Shown: in pieces, positions 8,556 to 15,937 of the stretch
Position numbering within the stretch: position 1 is the first letter of the stretch
How the letters are laid out: the number at the start of each line of letters is the position of its first letter
Assembly (NCBI RefSeq): GCF_022095675.1
Contig: NZ_JAHYSG010000017.1
Span: 62,001 to 126,000, forward strand
Source: Dactylosporangium sp. AC04546
GTDB taxonomy: Bacteria > Actinomycetota > Actinomycetes > Mycobacteriales > Micromonosporaceae
Direction of reading: 5' to 3'
Length of the DNA stretch: 64,000 bases
The notes under the pieces: model-generated
The model's input: only the letters and a program-made list of their open reading frames with translations
The model's database searches: none
What the model was told of the DNA's origin: nothing
Program-made: the position numbers and the translations under genes

Positions 8556-11500
8556 TTGACGGCCTGGACCGTCATGTTGCGCGGCATCAGGTACCGGGCC
8601 GGCCGGTCGTTCGTGGTCTTCATCCTCGCCGTCACGGCGACCACGGCGGCCGTCCTCGCGCCCGCGTACAGCCGGGCCGCGCAGCAGTCGGTGCTCACCG
8701 ACGGGCTGTCCGCCGCGTCCACCGACGCGACCGGGCTGACCGTCGGCGCCAAAGGCACCGGCGACAGCGCCGCCTTCATGGACCTCGCCGAGATCCGGCT
8801 CGCCATGAACGCGGTACTCGACAAGGACACGCTGCTCGCCGACCGGCTCGACCGGCCGGTGGCGGCGATCGACACGGAGGTCAGCTTCGGCGAGACCGGG
8901 GCGAAGCTCGCATACCGCGACAACGCCTGCACCCGGCTCGCGATCGAGGGGGCCTGCGCCGACAACCCCGGCGAGGTGGTGGTCAGCCGGCGCACCGCCG
9001 CCGCACACGGCCTGAAGACCGGCGACCCGCTGACCCTGCACCTCGGCCCGCGCACCGGCGGCCGTGACAAGACGTTCACGATCACCGGGCTGTACACGCC
9101 CAATGACGCCAACGCGCCCTACTGGGGCCGCACCGCCTATTTCAGCGGCTCCGCCGAGACCGGCGACGCGCTGTTCACGATGTCCGAGGAGGACGTCCGC
9201 GCGGACCCGTCGGCGACGGTGTCGACCCGGCTGGAGTACCCGCTGCTCGCCTCCCGCGTGCACCTCGACGACGTCGCCGGGCTGCGCGAGGGCATGCAGA
9301 TCCTCGGCGACCAGCTGCGCGGCCGGGAGCTGGAGGTGACCACCTCCCTGCCGGCCGTGCTGCGCGACATCGACGCCGACCAGCGCGCGATCGCCCGCAC
9401 GGCGCCCGTCATCGCGGTACCGCTGCTGCTGTTGTGTTGGTTTGTTCTTTTCCTCCTGGTGGCGTCGCTCACCGAAGAGCGCGGGCCGGAGATCGCGCTG
9501 GCCAAGCTGCGCGGCTATCCGGCCGGGCGGGCGGCCCGCTTCGGCCTCGGCGAGGTCGTGCTGCTGACCGCGGCCGCACTGCCGGTCGGTCTGGCGGCCG
9601 GCCTGGCGCTCGTCCAGGTCGCCGCGGGCGCGCTGCTCGCACCGGGCGTCGGCGTCGAGGTGCGCTGGCCGGTGTTCGCCGCGGCCGGCATCGCGTTCGC
9701 CGCCGGACTGGTCGCCGCCGTCCTCGCCGCCCGCCAGACGCTCGCCCGGCCGGTGCTCGGCCTGCTGCGGCGGGTGCCCGAGCGCGGCGGCTGGCGGGCC
9801 GGCGTGGCCGAGGGCATCGCCGTGGCGCTCGCCGCGGCCAGCCTCATCGCCGCCGTCAGCGACCGCGGCTCGCCGCTCGCGCTGCTCGCCCCGCCGCTGC
9901 TCGCGGTGGTCGTGGGCGTCGGCGCGGCCCGCGTGCTGAGCCTCTGGTCGGCGGCCCGGCTGCGCATCGCCCGCCGCCGCGGCCGGATCGTGTCGCTGCT
10001 CGCCGCGGCCCAGCTGGCCCGCCGCCCCGGCGGCCAGCGGCTCGTGGTCGTCGTCACGGTCGCCGTGGCGCTGCTGTCGTTCGCCGCGACCGCCTGGGAC
10101 GTCGCCGCCACGGCGCGGCGCGCGACCGCGGAGGAGACCGTCGGGGCGCAGCGGGTGCTGACCGTCAACGCCGCCCATCCGACCGCGCTGGCCGAGGCGG
10201 TCGGCCGGGCCGATCCCGATGGGCACTCGATGGCCGCGGTCCGGGCGAGCCAGCGCTTCGACAACAACCCCGTCGAGCTGATCGGCGTCCAGGCCGACCG
10301 GCTCGCCGACGTGGCCGTGTGGAGCGGGCACTCCCGCGCGCAGGTCGCCGACCTCGCCGGGCGCCTGCACCCGCGGGCCGCCGACCCGCTGCGGCTCGGC
10401 AAGGAACTCACCGCCGAGGTGTCGGTCGACACGCTGCCGTCCAAGCCGGCGCTGCGGCTCGCCGCGATCGTCGCCAACCCGGGGCAGCCGCCGCGGACGG
10501 TGACGCTCGGCGCGCTGGCCAAGGGCACCCGCAGCTACCACGCGGCGCTCACCGGCTGCACCGCCGAGTGCCGGCTCATCGGGCTCGCCGTCGGCCGCGC
10601 CGCGGGCGGCAGCGAACCGTTCGCGGTCACCGTCGCGGTGCGCGCGCTCAGCACCGACGGCGGGCCGCTCGCGCCGGGCTTCGACCTGGCCGGCCGCTGG
10701 CAGGCCCGGCACTCCGCCGGCGGGGCGCAGGTCACGGTGCGGGCGGGCGCCGCGCTCGGCATCGACGTCTCGGGCAGCGACCCGGCGGACGCCGTCGTCG
10801 AGCACGTCGACACGCCCGACGCGCTGCCGGCGGTGCTCGCCGGCGGTGCGCCCACCGACGACGCGGAGGCGGCGGCGTTCGCGCTGCCGGGCTTCTCGGA
10901 GCAGCCGCAGCCGTTCACCGTCGCGGCCCGGGCCGACAGCCTGCCCCGCGCCGGGAAGCACGGGGTGCTGTTCGACCTCGACTACGCGACCCGGATGGCC
11001 GAGCGCTCGGCGAGCCTGGCCGACAACGGCAGCCTCCGCTACGAGGTCTGGGTGGGCGCGGGCGCGCCGGCCGACCTCGAGCAGCGGCTCGCCACGGCCG
11101 GGATCCAGGTGCTGGGAACCGAGACGATCGACGGCAGCCTGGCTCAGCTGGCCCGGCGCGCCCCCGCCCTCGGGCTGTGGCTGTACCTGCTGGCCGGCGC
11201 GGCGGCGATCCTGCTCGCGCTCGGTGTGGTGCTGCTGACCGCGTACGTCGGGGTCCGTGCCCGCCTCTACGAGCTGGCCGCGCTCCGGGTCGCCGGTGTG
11301 CGGGCGAGGCAGTTGCGCCGGTCCGTTTTCCAGGAGTATCGAGCCCTGCTCGGGCTTCCCTTCCTGGTCGGCCTGGCGGCGGGTGTGGTGGGGGCGTTCG
11401 TGATGCTTCCCGGCATTCCGCTGGTGACGGTCGGAGAGCCCGCCGGGTCGTTCGACCTGCGCCTCGGCATGGGCGCGCTACCGGTCGCGGTCGGCGTGAC

Positions 11501-11588
11501 CCTGCTCGGCCTGCTGCTCACCGTCCTGCTCGTGCTGCGCCTGCTCGGGCGAGCGACCCCGCTGCGGCTCAAGGACGGTGCGCAATGA
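8556..11588 (+). CDS. Large FtsX-type ABC transporter permease (operon 1)
   Basis: 1010 residues, TTG start at 8556 preceded by AGGGGG six bases upstream. Layout: N-terminal membrane helix (about 19-38), first extracytoplasmic domain with a conserved Cys pair C125-x8-C134, a block of membrane helices beginning 'PLLLLCWFVLFLLVASL' (about 289-305) and continuing to about 520, a second extracytoplasmic domain with C668-x3-C672, and a C-terminal FtsX-like domain with four helices (about 875-1000). This MacB/LolC-like plan suits mechanotransmission or export of lipids, peptides or lipoproteins rather than classical import. The stop overlaps the following ATPase start by four bases. Two paralogues are encoded at 15938 and 18898. 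Substrate unknown. Confidence 0.8.
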   Translation: MTAWTVMLRGIRYRAGRSFVVFILAVTATTAAVLAPAYSRAAQQSVLTDGLSAASTDATGLTVGAKGTGDSAAFMDLAEIRLAMNAVLDKDTLLADRLDRPVAAIDTEVSFGETGAKLAYRDNACTRLAIEGACADNPGEVVVSRRTAAAHGLKTGDPLTLHLGPRTGGRDKTFTITGLYTPNDANAPYWGRTAYFSGSAETGDALFTMSEEDVRADPSATVSTRLEYPLLASRVHLDDVAGLREGMQILGDQLRGRELEVTTSLPAVLRDIDADQRAIARTAPVIAVPLLLLCWFVLFLLVASLTEERGPEIALAKLRGYPAGRAARFGLGEVVLLTAAALPVGLAAGLALVQVAAGALLAPGVGVEVRWPVFAAAGIAFAAGLVAAVLAARQTLARPVLGLLRRVPERGGWRAGVAEGIAVALAAASLIAAVSDRGSPLALLAPPLLAVVVGVGAARVLSLWSAARLRIARRRGRIVSLLAAAQLARRPGGQRLVVVVTVAVALLSFAATAWDVAATARRATAEETVGAQRVLTVNAAHPTALAEAVGRADPDGHSMAAVRASQRFDNNPVELIGVQADRLADVAVWSGHSRAQVADLAGRLHPRAADPLRLGKELTAEVSVDTLPSKPALRLAAIVANPGQPPRTVTLGALAKGTRSYHAALTGCTAECRLIGLAVGRAAGGSEPFAVTVAVRALSTDGGPLAPGFDLAGRWQARHSAGGAQVTVRAGAALGIDVSGSDPADAVVEHVDTPDALPAVLAGGAPTDDAEAAAFALPGFSEQPQPFTVAARADSLPRAGKHGVLFDLDYATRMAERSASLADNGSLRYEVWVGAGAPADLEQRLATAGIQVLGTETIDGSLAQLARRAPALGLWLYLLAGAAAILLALGVVLLTAYVGVRARLYELAALRVAGVRARQLRRSVFQEYRALLGLPFLVGLAAGVVGAFVMLPGIPLVTVGEPAGSFDLRLGMGALPVAVGVTLLGLLLTVLLVLRLLGRATPLRLKDGAQ

Positions 11589-12427
11589 GTCTCGCTGTCA
11601 CGTGCCGCGGGCTGGTGTACATCTACCGGCTCGAAGGCTACGACGTGGTCGCGCTGTCCGGCGTCGACCTGGACATCTCCCCGGGCGAGTCGGTCGCGCT
11701 GGTCGGGCCCTCCGGCTCGGGCAAGTCGACGCTCTTGTCCCTGCTCGCCGGGCTGCTCCCGCCGTCGGCGGGCCGGCTCACCGTCGGCACCCACGACCTG
11801 GTGCGGGCCACGTCGGCCGAGCTGCAGGCGCTGCGCGCGACCGATGTCGGCGTCGTCCTCCAGGGGGCGTCGCGCAACCTGCTGCCGTACCTGACGGCCG
11901 AGCAGAACATCCGCTTCGCCCAGCGCGGCGTGCGGGGCCGCGAGCTGCCGGACCCGCGCGAGGTGCTCGCGATGGTCGGCCTCTCGGCGCGGGGACGCAA
12001 CCGCCAGCGGCCGCAGCGACTCTCTCCTGGTGAGCGTCAGCGGTTGGCGCTCGCCGTGGGGCTGGCCGCTCGGCCGGGCCTGCTGCTCGCGGACGAGCCG
12101 ACCAGCCAGCTCGACACCCGGGCGCGCGACGAGGTGCTCATGGCGCTCGACGCGGTCCGCCGGGCGGGCACGACCGTCGTGGTCGTGACCCACGACCCGG
12201 AGGTCGGCCTGCGCATGGGACGCACGGTCACCATCCGCGACGGCCGGGTCGGCGCCGAGGGCCGGCGCGGAGAGGACTACGCGGTGGTGGGTCGCGACGG
12301 TACGGTGCACCTGCCGCAGGAAGTCCTGCGCATGCTGCCGCCGGGCACGCTGGTGGGCGTCGAGCCCCAGCCCGACGGCACCGTCCTGCTGGTACCTAGT
12401 CCGGTCTCTGTGGAGGGTGTGCAGTGA
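11585..12427 (+). CDS. ABC ATPase with altered signature motif and AbrB-like C-terminal domain
   Basis: 280 residues, ATG overlapping the permease stop. Walker A 'GPSGSGKST' (41-49), Q-loop Q93, Walker B ending D170-E171 and the switch His203 are all present. The signature LSGGQ is changed to LSPGE (146-150). After the ATPase core, residues about 234-270 read 'RDGTVHLPQEVLRMLPPGT' and 'DGTVLLVP', the pattern of an AbrB/MazE swapped-hairpin domain, which is not usual in MacB/LolD-type ATPases. The third ATPase (21921) has the same extension, so it is not a frame artefact. The stop overlaps the next ATPase gene. It powers the 8556 permease, probably together with the following canonical ATPase. 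Confidence 0.85.
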   Translation: MSLAVTCRGLVYIYRLEGYDVVALSGVDLDISPGESVALVGPSGSGKSTLLSLLAGLLPPSAGRLTVGTHDLVRATSAELQALRATDVGVVLQGASRNLLPYLTAEQNIRFAQRGVRGRELPDPREVLAMVGLSARGRNRQRPQRLSPGERQRLALAVGLAARPGLLLADEPTSQLDTRARDEVLMALDAVRRAGTTVVVVTHDPEVGLRMGRTVTIRDGRVGAEGRRGEDYAVVGRDGTVHLPQEVLRMLPPGTLVGVEPQPDGTVLLVPSPVSVEGVQ

Positions 12428-13074
12428 AGACGCTGACGGTTGACGGCGTGACGGTCGCGTACGAGCGCGACCACCCGGTGCTGCGCGACGTGTCGGTCGT
12501 CGTGTCGCCGGGCCAGATCCTCGCCGTGACCGGCCCGTCGGGCGCCGGCAAGACGACGCTGCTGTGGGCCATGGCGGGCCTGCTGCGCCCGGCCGCCGGC
12601 ACGGTGGCGGTCGACAACACCACGCTGCGCGACCGCGACCACGCGGTCGCCGAGCGCGTGGTCCTCATTCCCCAGGACAACGGCCTGGCCGCGATCCTGA
12701 CCGCGCAGGAGAACATCCAGGTGGCGATGATCGCCGGCGGCGCGCCCCCGGCGGACGCCCGGCGGGCCACGGTCTCGTCCCTGGAGCGCCTGGGCCTGGC
12801 CGGCCAGGCGGACCAGCTGGTGGAGGAGCTCTCCGGCGGCCAGCAGCAGCGCACGGCGATCGCCCGCGGCCTGGCCCTGCACGGCGACGTGGTCCTGGCC
12901 GACGAGGTGACGAGCGAGCTCGACGCCACGAACCGCCAGCGGGTCATGGAGATCCTCCAGGAGGAGGCCCGCCGCGGCGCCGCGGTCGTCTTCGCCACCC
13001 ATGACCCGGAGGCGGCGGCCGCCTGCGACCGCGAGCTCCACCTCTCGGACGGCGCCGCCCAGCTGGTCCGCTGA
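12424..13074 (+). CDS. ABC ATPase with canonical motifs (operon 1)
   Basis: 216 residues, GTG at 12424 overlapping the previous stop (GTGA). Walker A 'GPSGAGKTT' (37-45), signature LSGGQ (136-140), Walker B D160-E161 in 'VVLADEVTSELD', switch His193. It lacks the C-terminal extension of its neighbour. The pair could form an asymmetric heterodimer with one standard and one modified signature motif. LolD/MacB-like family. Last gene of operon 1; an intergenic palindrome follows at 13094. Confidence 0.88.
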   Translation: MKTLTVDGVTVAYERDHPVLRDVSVVVSPGQILAVTGPSGAGKTTLLWAMAGLLRPAAGTVAVDNTTLRDRDHAVAERVVLIPQDNGLAAILTAQENIQVAMIAGGAPPADARRATVSSLERLGLAGQADQLVEELSGGQQQRTAIARGLALHGDVVLADEVTSELDATNRQRVMEILQEEARRGAAVVFATHDPEAAAACDRELHLSDGAAQLVR

Positions 13075-13093
13075 CGCTGCTCCCGATTCGACA

Positions 13094-13146
13094 TTGGTCG
13101 ATCTACCCCTCGCTTGCGGCCGTGGCCGTGAGGGTAGATCGACCAA
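13094..13146. repeat. Intergenic palindrome, 15-bp perfect arms
   Basis: TTGGTCGATCTACCC at 13094-13108 pairs exactly with GGGTAGATCGACCAA at 13132-13146, with a 23-base spacer. It lies 20 bases past the operon-1 stop codon. It may terminate transcription, but it lacks a T-run, and its geometry resembles other intergenic palindromes in the window. Confidence 0.7.
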
Positions 13147-13261
13147 CGTCTTGGAAGTGGCGGACGGCCCGCGCAGAGCGGACGGTTGGGGGGTCCCTCG
13201 GCTGGCGGGGCGCGAGTACGCTCGGCCCCGCCTACGAACCGGGACAGGGGAGAGAACTGCC

Positions 13262-13978
13262 ATGACCGAGGCGACCGCGGGCTTCCCCGCGCGCACCGAT
13301 GTTGACGATCCTGACATGACCGGCGACGCGCTCGCCGCGGTCGAGCCGGCGGCGCCCGCGGCGGTCGTGCCCGCGCAGGGGGCCGCGCCGGCGGCCGAGC
13401 AGTCGCGGCTGCGGGCCGCGGCCGACGACGCCGCCGAGCGGGTCACCACGTTCGCCACCGAGACGGCCGAGAAGGTCGGCGAGTTCGCCTCCAACACCGC
13501 GGCCGCCTCCGGGCGGATCGCCTCGCAGGTGGTCGACCGGCTGCGCAACAACGCCGAGCTGGCCGCCGAGCGCGGCACCACCACGATCGCCGACGAGGTC
13601 GTCGAGAAGGTCGCCGGGATCGCCGCCCGCGAGGTGCCGGGCGTGTACGACCTGGGCGGCGACGTCGCCCGGGTGTTCGCCGCCGTGCGTGACCGGATCG
13701 GCCTCGGGGGTGACGAGGGCGAGTCGTCGAACCGCGGCGTCCAGGTGCGGCTCGAGGGGCGCACGGCCACGGTGCGGGTGACGCTCGTGATCGAGTACGG
13801 GTTCGTCGTCTACTCCGTCGCCGAGAAGGTGCGGACCAAGGTCATCAGCTCGGTCGAGAACCTGCTGGGCCTGGAGGTCACCGCGGTGGACATCGTGGTG
13901 GACGACGTGCACGTCGACGAGAAGGACACGGCACGCGTAGGCAACGACGAGGCGCGGGCCGCCGACTACGCCGGCTGA
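13262..13978 (+). CDS. Asp23/Gls24 family envelope-stress protein
   Basis: 238 residues, ATG at 13262 after a GGGGAGAG site. The N-terminal third is Ala-rich and helical with no membrane segment. The C-terminal half carries the Asp23/Gls24 (DUF322) domain: 'TTTIADEVVEKVAGIAAREVPGV' type start (about 100-123), then 'GVQVRLEGRTATVRVTLVIEYG' and 'VSSVENLLGLEVTAVDIVVDDV' type strands and helices (about 160-218). Family members are abundant cell-wall-stress proteins or membrane-associated scaffolds in Gram-positive bacteria. It is monocistronic between operon 1 and icmA. Confidence 0.85.
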   Translation: MTEATAGFPARTDVDDPDMTGDALAAVEPAAPAAVVPAQGAAPAAEQSRLRAAADDAAERVTTFATETAEKVGEFASNTAAASGRIASQVVDRLRNNAELAAERGTTTIADEVVEKVAGIAAREVPGVYDLGGDVARVFAAVRDRIGLGGDEGESSNRGVQVRLEGRTATVRVTLVIEYGFVVYSVAEKVRTKVISSVENLLGLEVTAVDIVVDDVHVDEKDTARVGNDEARAADYAG

Positions 13979-14012
13979 CCGCGTCCGCCGATCTCCGCGC
14001 CGATCTCCGCGC

Positions 14013-14083
14013 CGATCTTGGAGTTGTGGTCCCGGAAATATCCGGAAAAGTGGGACAAAGTGGGGACCACGACTCCAAGATCG
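14013..14083. repeat. 71-bp palindromic element, copy 1
   Basis: The left arm begins CGATCTTGGAGTTGTGGTCC (14013-14033) and pairs with 14063-14083 with one mismatch over 21 bases; the spacer is 29 bases. A second copy with the same arm length, spacer length and very similar spacer lies at 38563-38633. Just upstream, GCGCCGATCT-type units repeat about every 14 bases (13988-14019). It sits between the Gls24 gene and icmA. Confidence 0.8.
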
Positions 14084-14104
14084 CGTGGTTTGGGGCGCCG
14101 CGCC

Positions 14105-14133
14105 TTAGCGATCGTTCAGGTTGTCGATAGCAT
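14105..14133 (+). promoter_or_regulatory. Candidate icmA promoter with GTTCAG motif in the spacer
   Basis: TTAGCG (14105-14110) and TAGCAT (14128-14133) are spaced 17 bases and could be -35 and -10 elements. ATCGTTCAGG (14111-14120) fills the spacer and matches the ATCGTTCAGG at 6296 upstream of the thiolase, where an operator would block polymerase. Confidence 0.4.
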
Positions 14134-14177
14134 CGGAAGGACGGAGAACCCGCCGAGCCGAGGAGCGCCGACAACCC

Positions 14178-15851
14178 ATGGACGCCCACGAGATTGCCGA
14201 AGGCCGCGACCGCTGGCAGCGCCGCTATGACGAGGCGCGCAAGCGCGACGCCGACTTCACCACCCTGTCGGGGAGCCGGGTCGAGCCGGTCTACGGGCCG
14301 CCCGAGGGCGCCGACCTGCCCGGTTTCGAGCGTATCGGCTGGCCGGGCGAGTTTCCGTACACCCGCGGGCTGCATGCCACCGGTTACCGCGGGCGCACCT
14401 GGACGATCCGCCAGTTCTCCGGGTTCGGCAACGCGCAGCAGACGAACGCGCGGTACAAGATGCTGCTCGGCGCGGGTGGCGGCGGCCTCTCCGTGGCGTT
14501 CGACATGCCCACCCTCATGGGCCGCGACTCGGACGAGCCCCAGTCGCTCGGCGAGGTGGGCCACTGCGGTGTGGCCATCGACTCCGCAGCCGACATGGAC
14601 GTGCTGTTCGACGGCATCCCGCTGGTGGACGTGACCACGAGCATGACCATCTCGGGCCCGGCGGTCCCGGTGTTCTGCATGTACCTCGTCGCCGCCGAAC
14701 GCCAGGGCGCCGACCTCGGCCGGCTCGACGGCACCCTGCAGACCGACATCTTCAAGGAGTACATCGCGCAGAAGGAGTGGCTGTTCCCGCCTGAGCCGCA
14801 CCTGCGCCTCATCGGCGACCTGATGGAGTACTGCAACCGCCACATCCCGAAGTACAAGCCCCTCTCGGTCTCCGGCTACCACATCCGCGAGGCCGGCTCG
14901 ACCGCCGCGCAGGAGCTGGCGTTCACGCTGGCCGACGGGTTCGGCTACGTCGAGCTCGGGCTTTCGCGAAACCTGGACGTCAACCAGTTCGCGCCCGGGC
15001 TGAGCTTCTTCTTCGACGCCCACATCGACTTCTTCGAGGAGATCGCCAAGTTCCGGGCCGCGCGGCGGATCTGGGCCCGCTGGATGCGCGACGTCTACGG
15101 CGCGACCAGCGAGAAGGCGCTCTGGCTGAAGTTCCACACGCAGACGGCCGGCGTGTCGCTGACCGCCCAGCAGCCGTACAACAACGTGGTCCGCACCGCG
15201 GTCGAGGCGCTCAGCGCCGTGCTCGGCGGCACCCAGTCCCTGCACACCAACGCGCTCGACGAGACGCTCGCGCTGCCGACCGACGAGGCGGCCGAGATCG
15301 CGCTGCGCACCCAGCAGGTGCTGATGGAGGAGACCGGCGTGACCAACGTCGCCGACCCGCTCGGCGGCTCGTGGTTCGTCGAGGCGCTCACCGACCGGAT
15401 CGAGGCCGAGGCCGAGGCGATCTTCCAGCGGATCCGCGACATGGGCAGCGACGGCACGATCACCAGCGGCATCCTGCGGGGGATCGAGGACGGCTGGTTC
15501 ATGTCGGAGATCGCCGACAGCGCGTTCGTCTACCAGCAGGCCGTCGAGAAGGGCGACAAGCGGGTCGTCGGGGTCAACGTGCACACCGGCTCGGTCACCC
15601 GCGACCTCGACATCCTCCGCGTCTCGCACGAGGTCGAGATCGAGCAGAACCGCCTGCTCGGCGCCCGCCGGGCCGGCCGTGACAACGCGCTCGTGAAGGA
15701 GCGCCTGGAGCAGATGGTGGCCGCCGCGCGCACCGACGAGAACCTCATCCCGGCCATGCTCGACGCGTGCCGGGCCGAGGCGACCCTCGGCGAGATCTGC
15801 GGGGCATTGAAGGACATCTGGGGCGTGTACCGCGAGCCGGCCCGTTTTTGA
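14178..15851 (+). CDS. icmA: Isobutyryl-CoA mutase large subunit
   Basis: 557 residues from the ATG at 14178. B12-dependent acyl-CoA mutase TIM-barrel domain without the C-terminal cobalamin-binding domain, as in IcmA, so it needs a separate small subunit (IcmB), not found in this window. Substrate-determining residues match isobutyryl-CoA mutase: Phe80 in '[11 protein letters not shown]' and Gln198 in 'KEYIAQKEW', where methylmalonyl-CoA mutase has Tyr89 and Arg207. '[19 protein letters not shown]' also fits IcmA. It interconverts isobutyryl-CoA and n-butyryl-CoA, linking valine breakdown to butyryl/crotonyl-CoA and so to Ccr. The choice of this start puts both residues at the numbers reported for IcmA. 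MeaB at 7530 is the likely reactivating chaperone. Confidence 0.92.
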   Translation: MDAHEIAEGRDRWQRRYDEARKRDADFTTLSGSRVEPVYGPPEGADLPGFERIGWPGEFPYTRGLHATGYRGRTWTIRQFSGFGNAQQTNARYKMLLGAGGGGLSVAFDMPTLMGRDSDEPQSLGEVGHCGVAIDSAADMDVLFDGIPLVDVTTSMTISGPAVPVFCMYLVAAERQGADLGRLDGTLQTDIFKEYIAQKEWLFPPEPHLRLIGDLMEYCNRHIPKYKPLSVSGYHIREAGSTAAQELAFTLADGFGYVELGLSRNLDVNQFAPGLSFFFDAHIDFFEEIAKFRAARRIWARWMRDVYGATSEKALWLKFHTQTAGVSLTAQQPYNNVVRTAVEALSAVLGGTQSLHTNALDETLALPTDEAAEIALRTQQVLMEETGVTNVADPLGGSWFVEALTDRIEAEAEAIFQRIRDMGSDGTITSGILRGIEDGWFMSEIADSAFVYQQAVEKGDKRVVGVNVHTGSVTRDLDILRVSHEVEIEQNRLLGARRAGRDNALVKERLEQMVAAARTDENLIPAMLDACRAEATLGEICGALKDIWGVYREPARF

Positions 15852-15937
15852 TCTTAACGTTACCTATTCGCAATGCAACCGGCCCCTCTTCCGGCAGGTC
15901 TACCTACGAACGACCTTGACCACACGGGGGAGGGGCC

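Noticed and set aside
14178..15851. Methylmalonyl-CoA or ethylmalonyl-CoA mutase
   Set aside because: Phe80/Gln198 replace Tyr/Arg, and the B12-binding domain present in ethylmalonyl-CoA mutase is absent.
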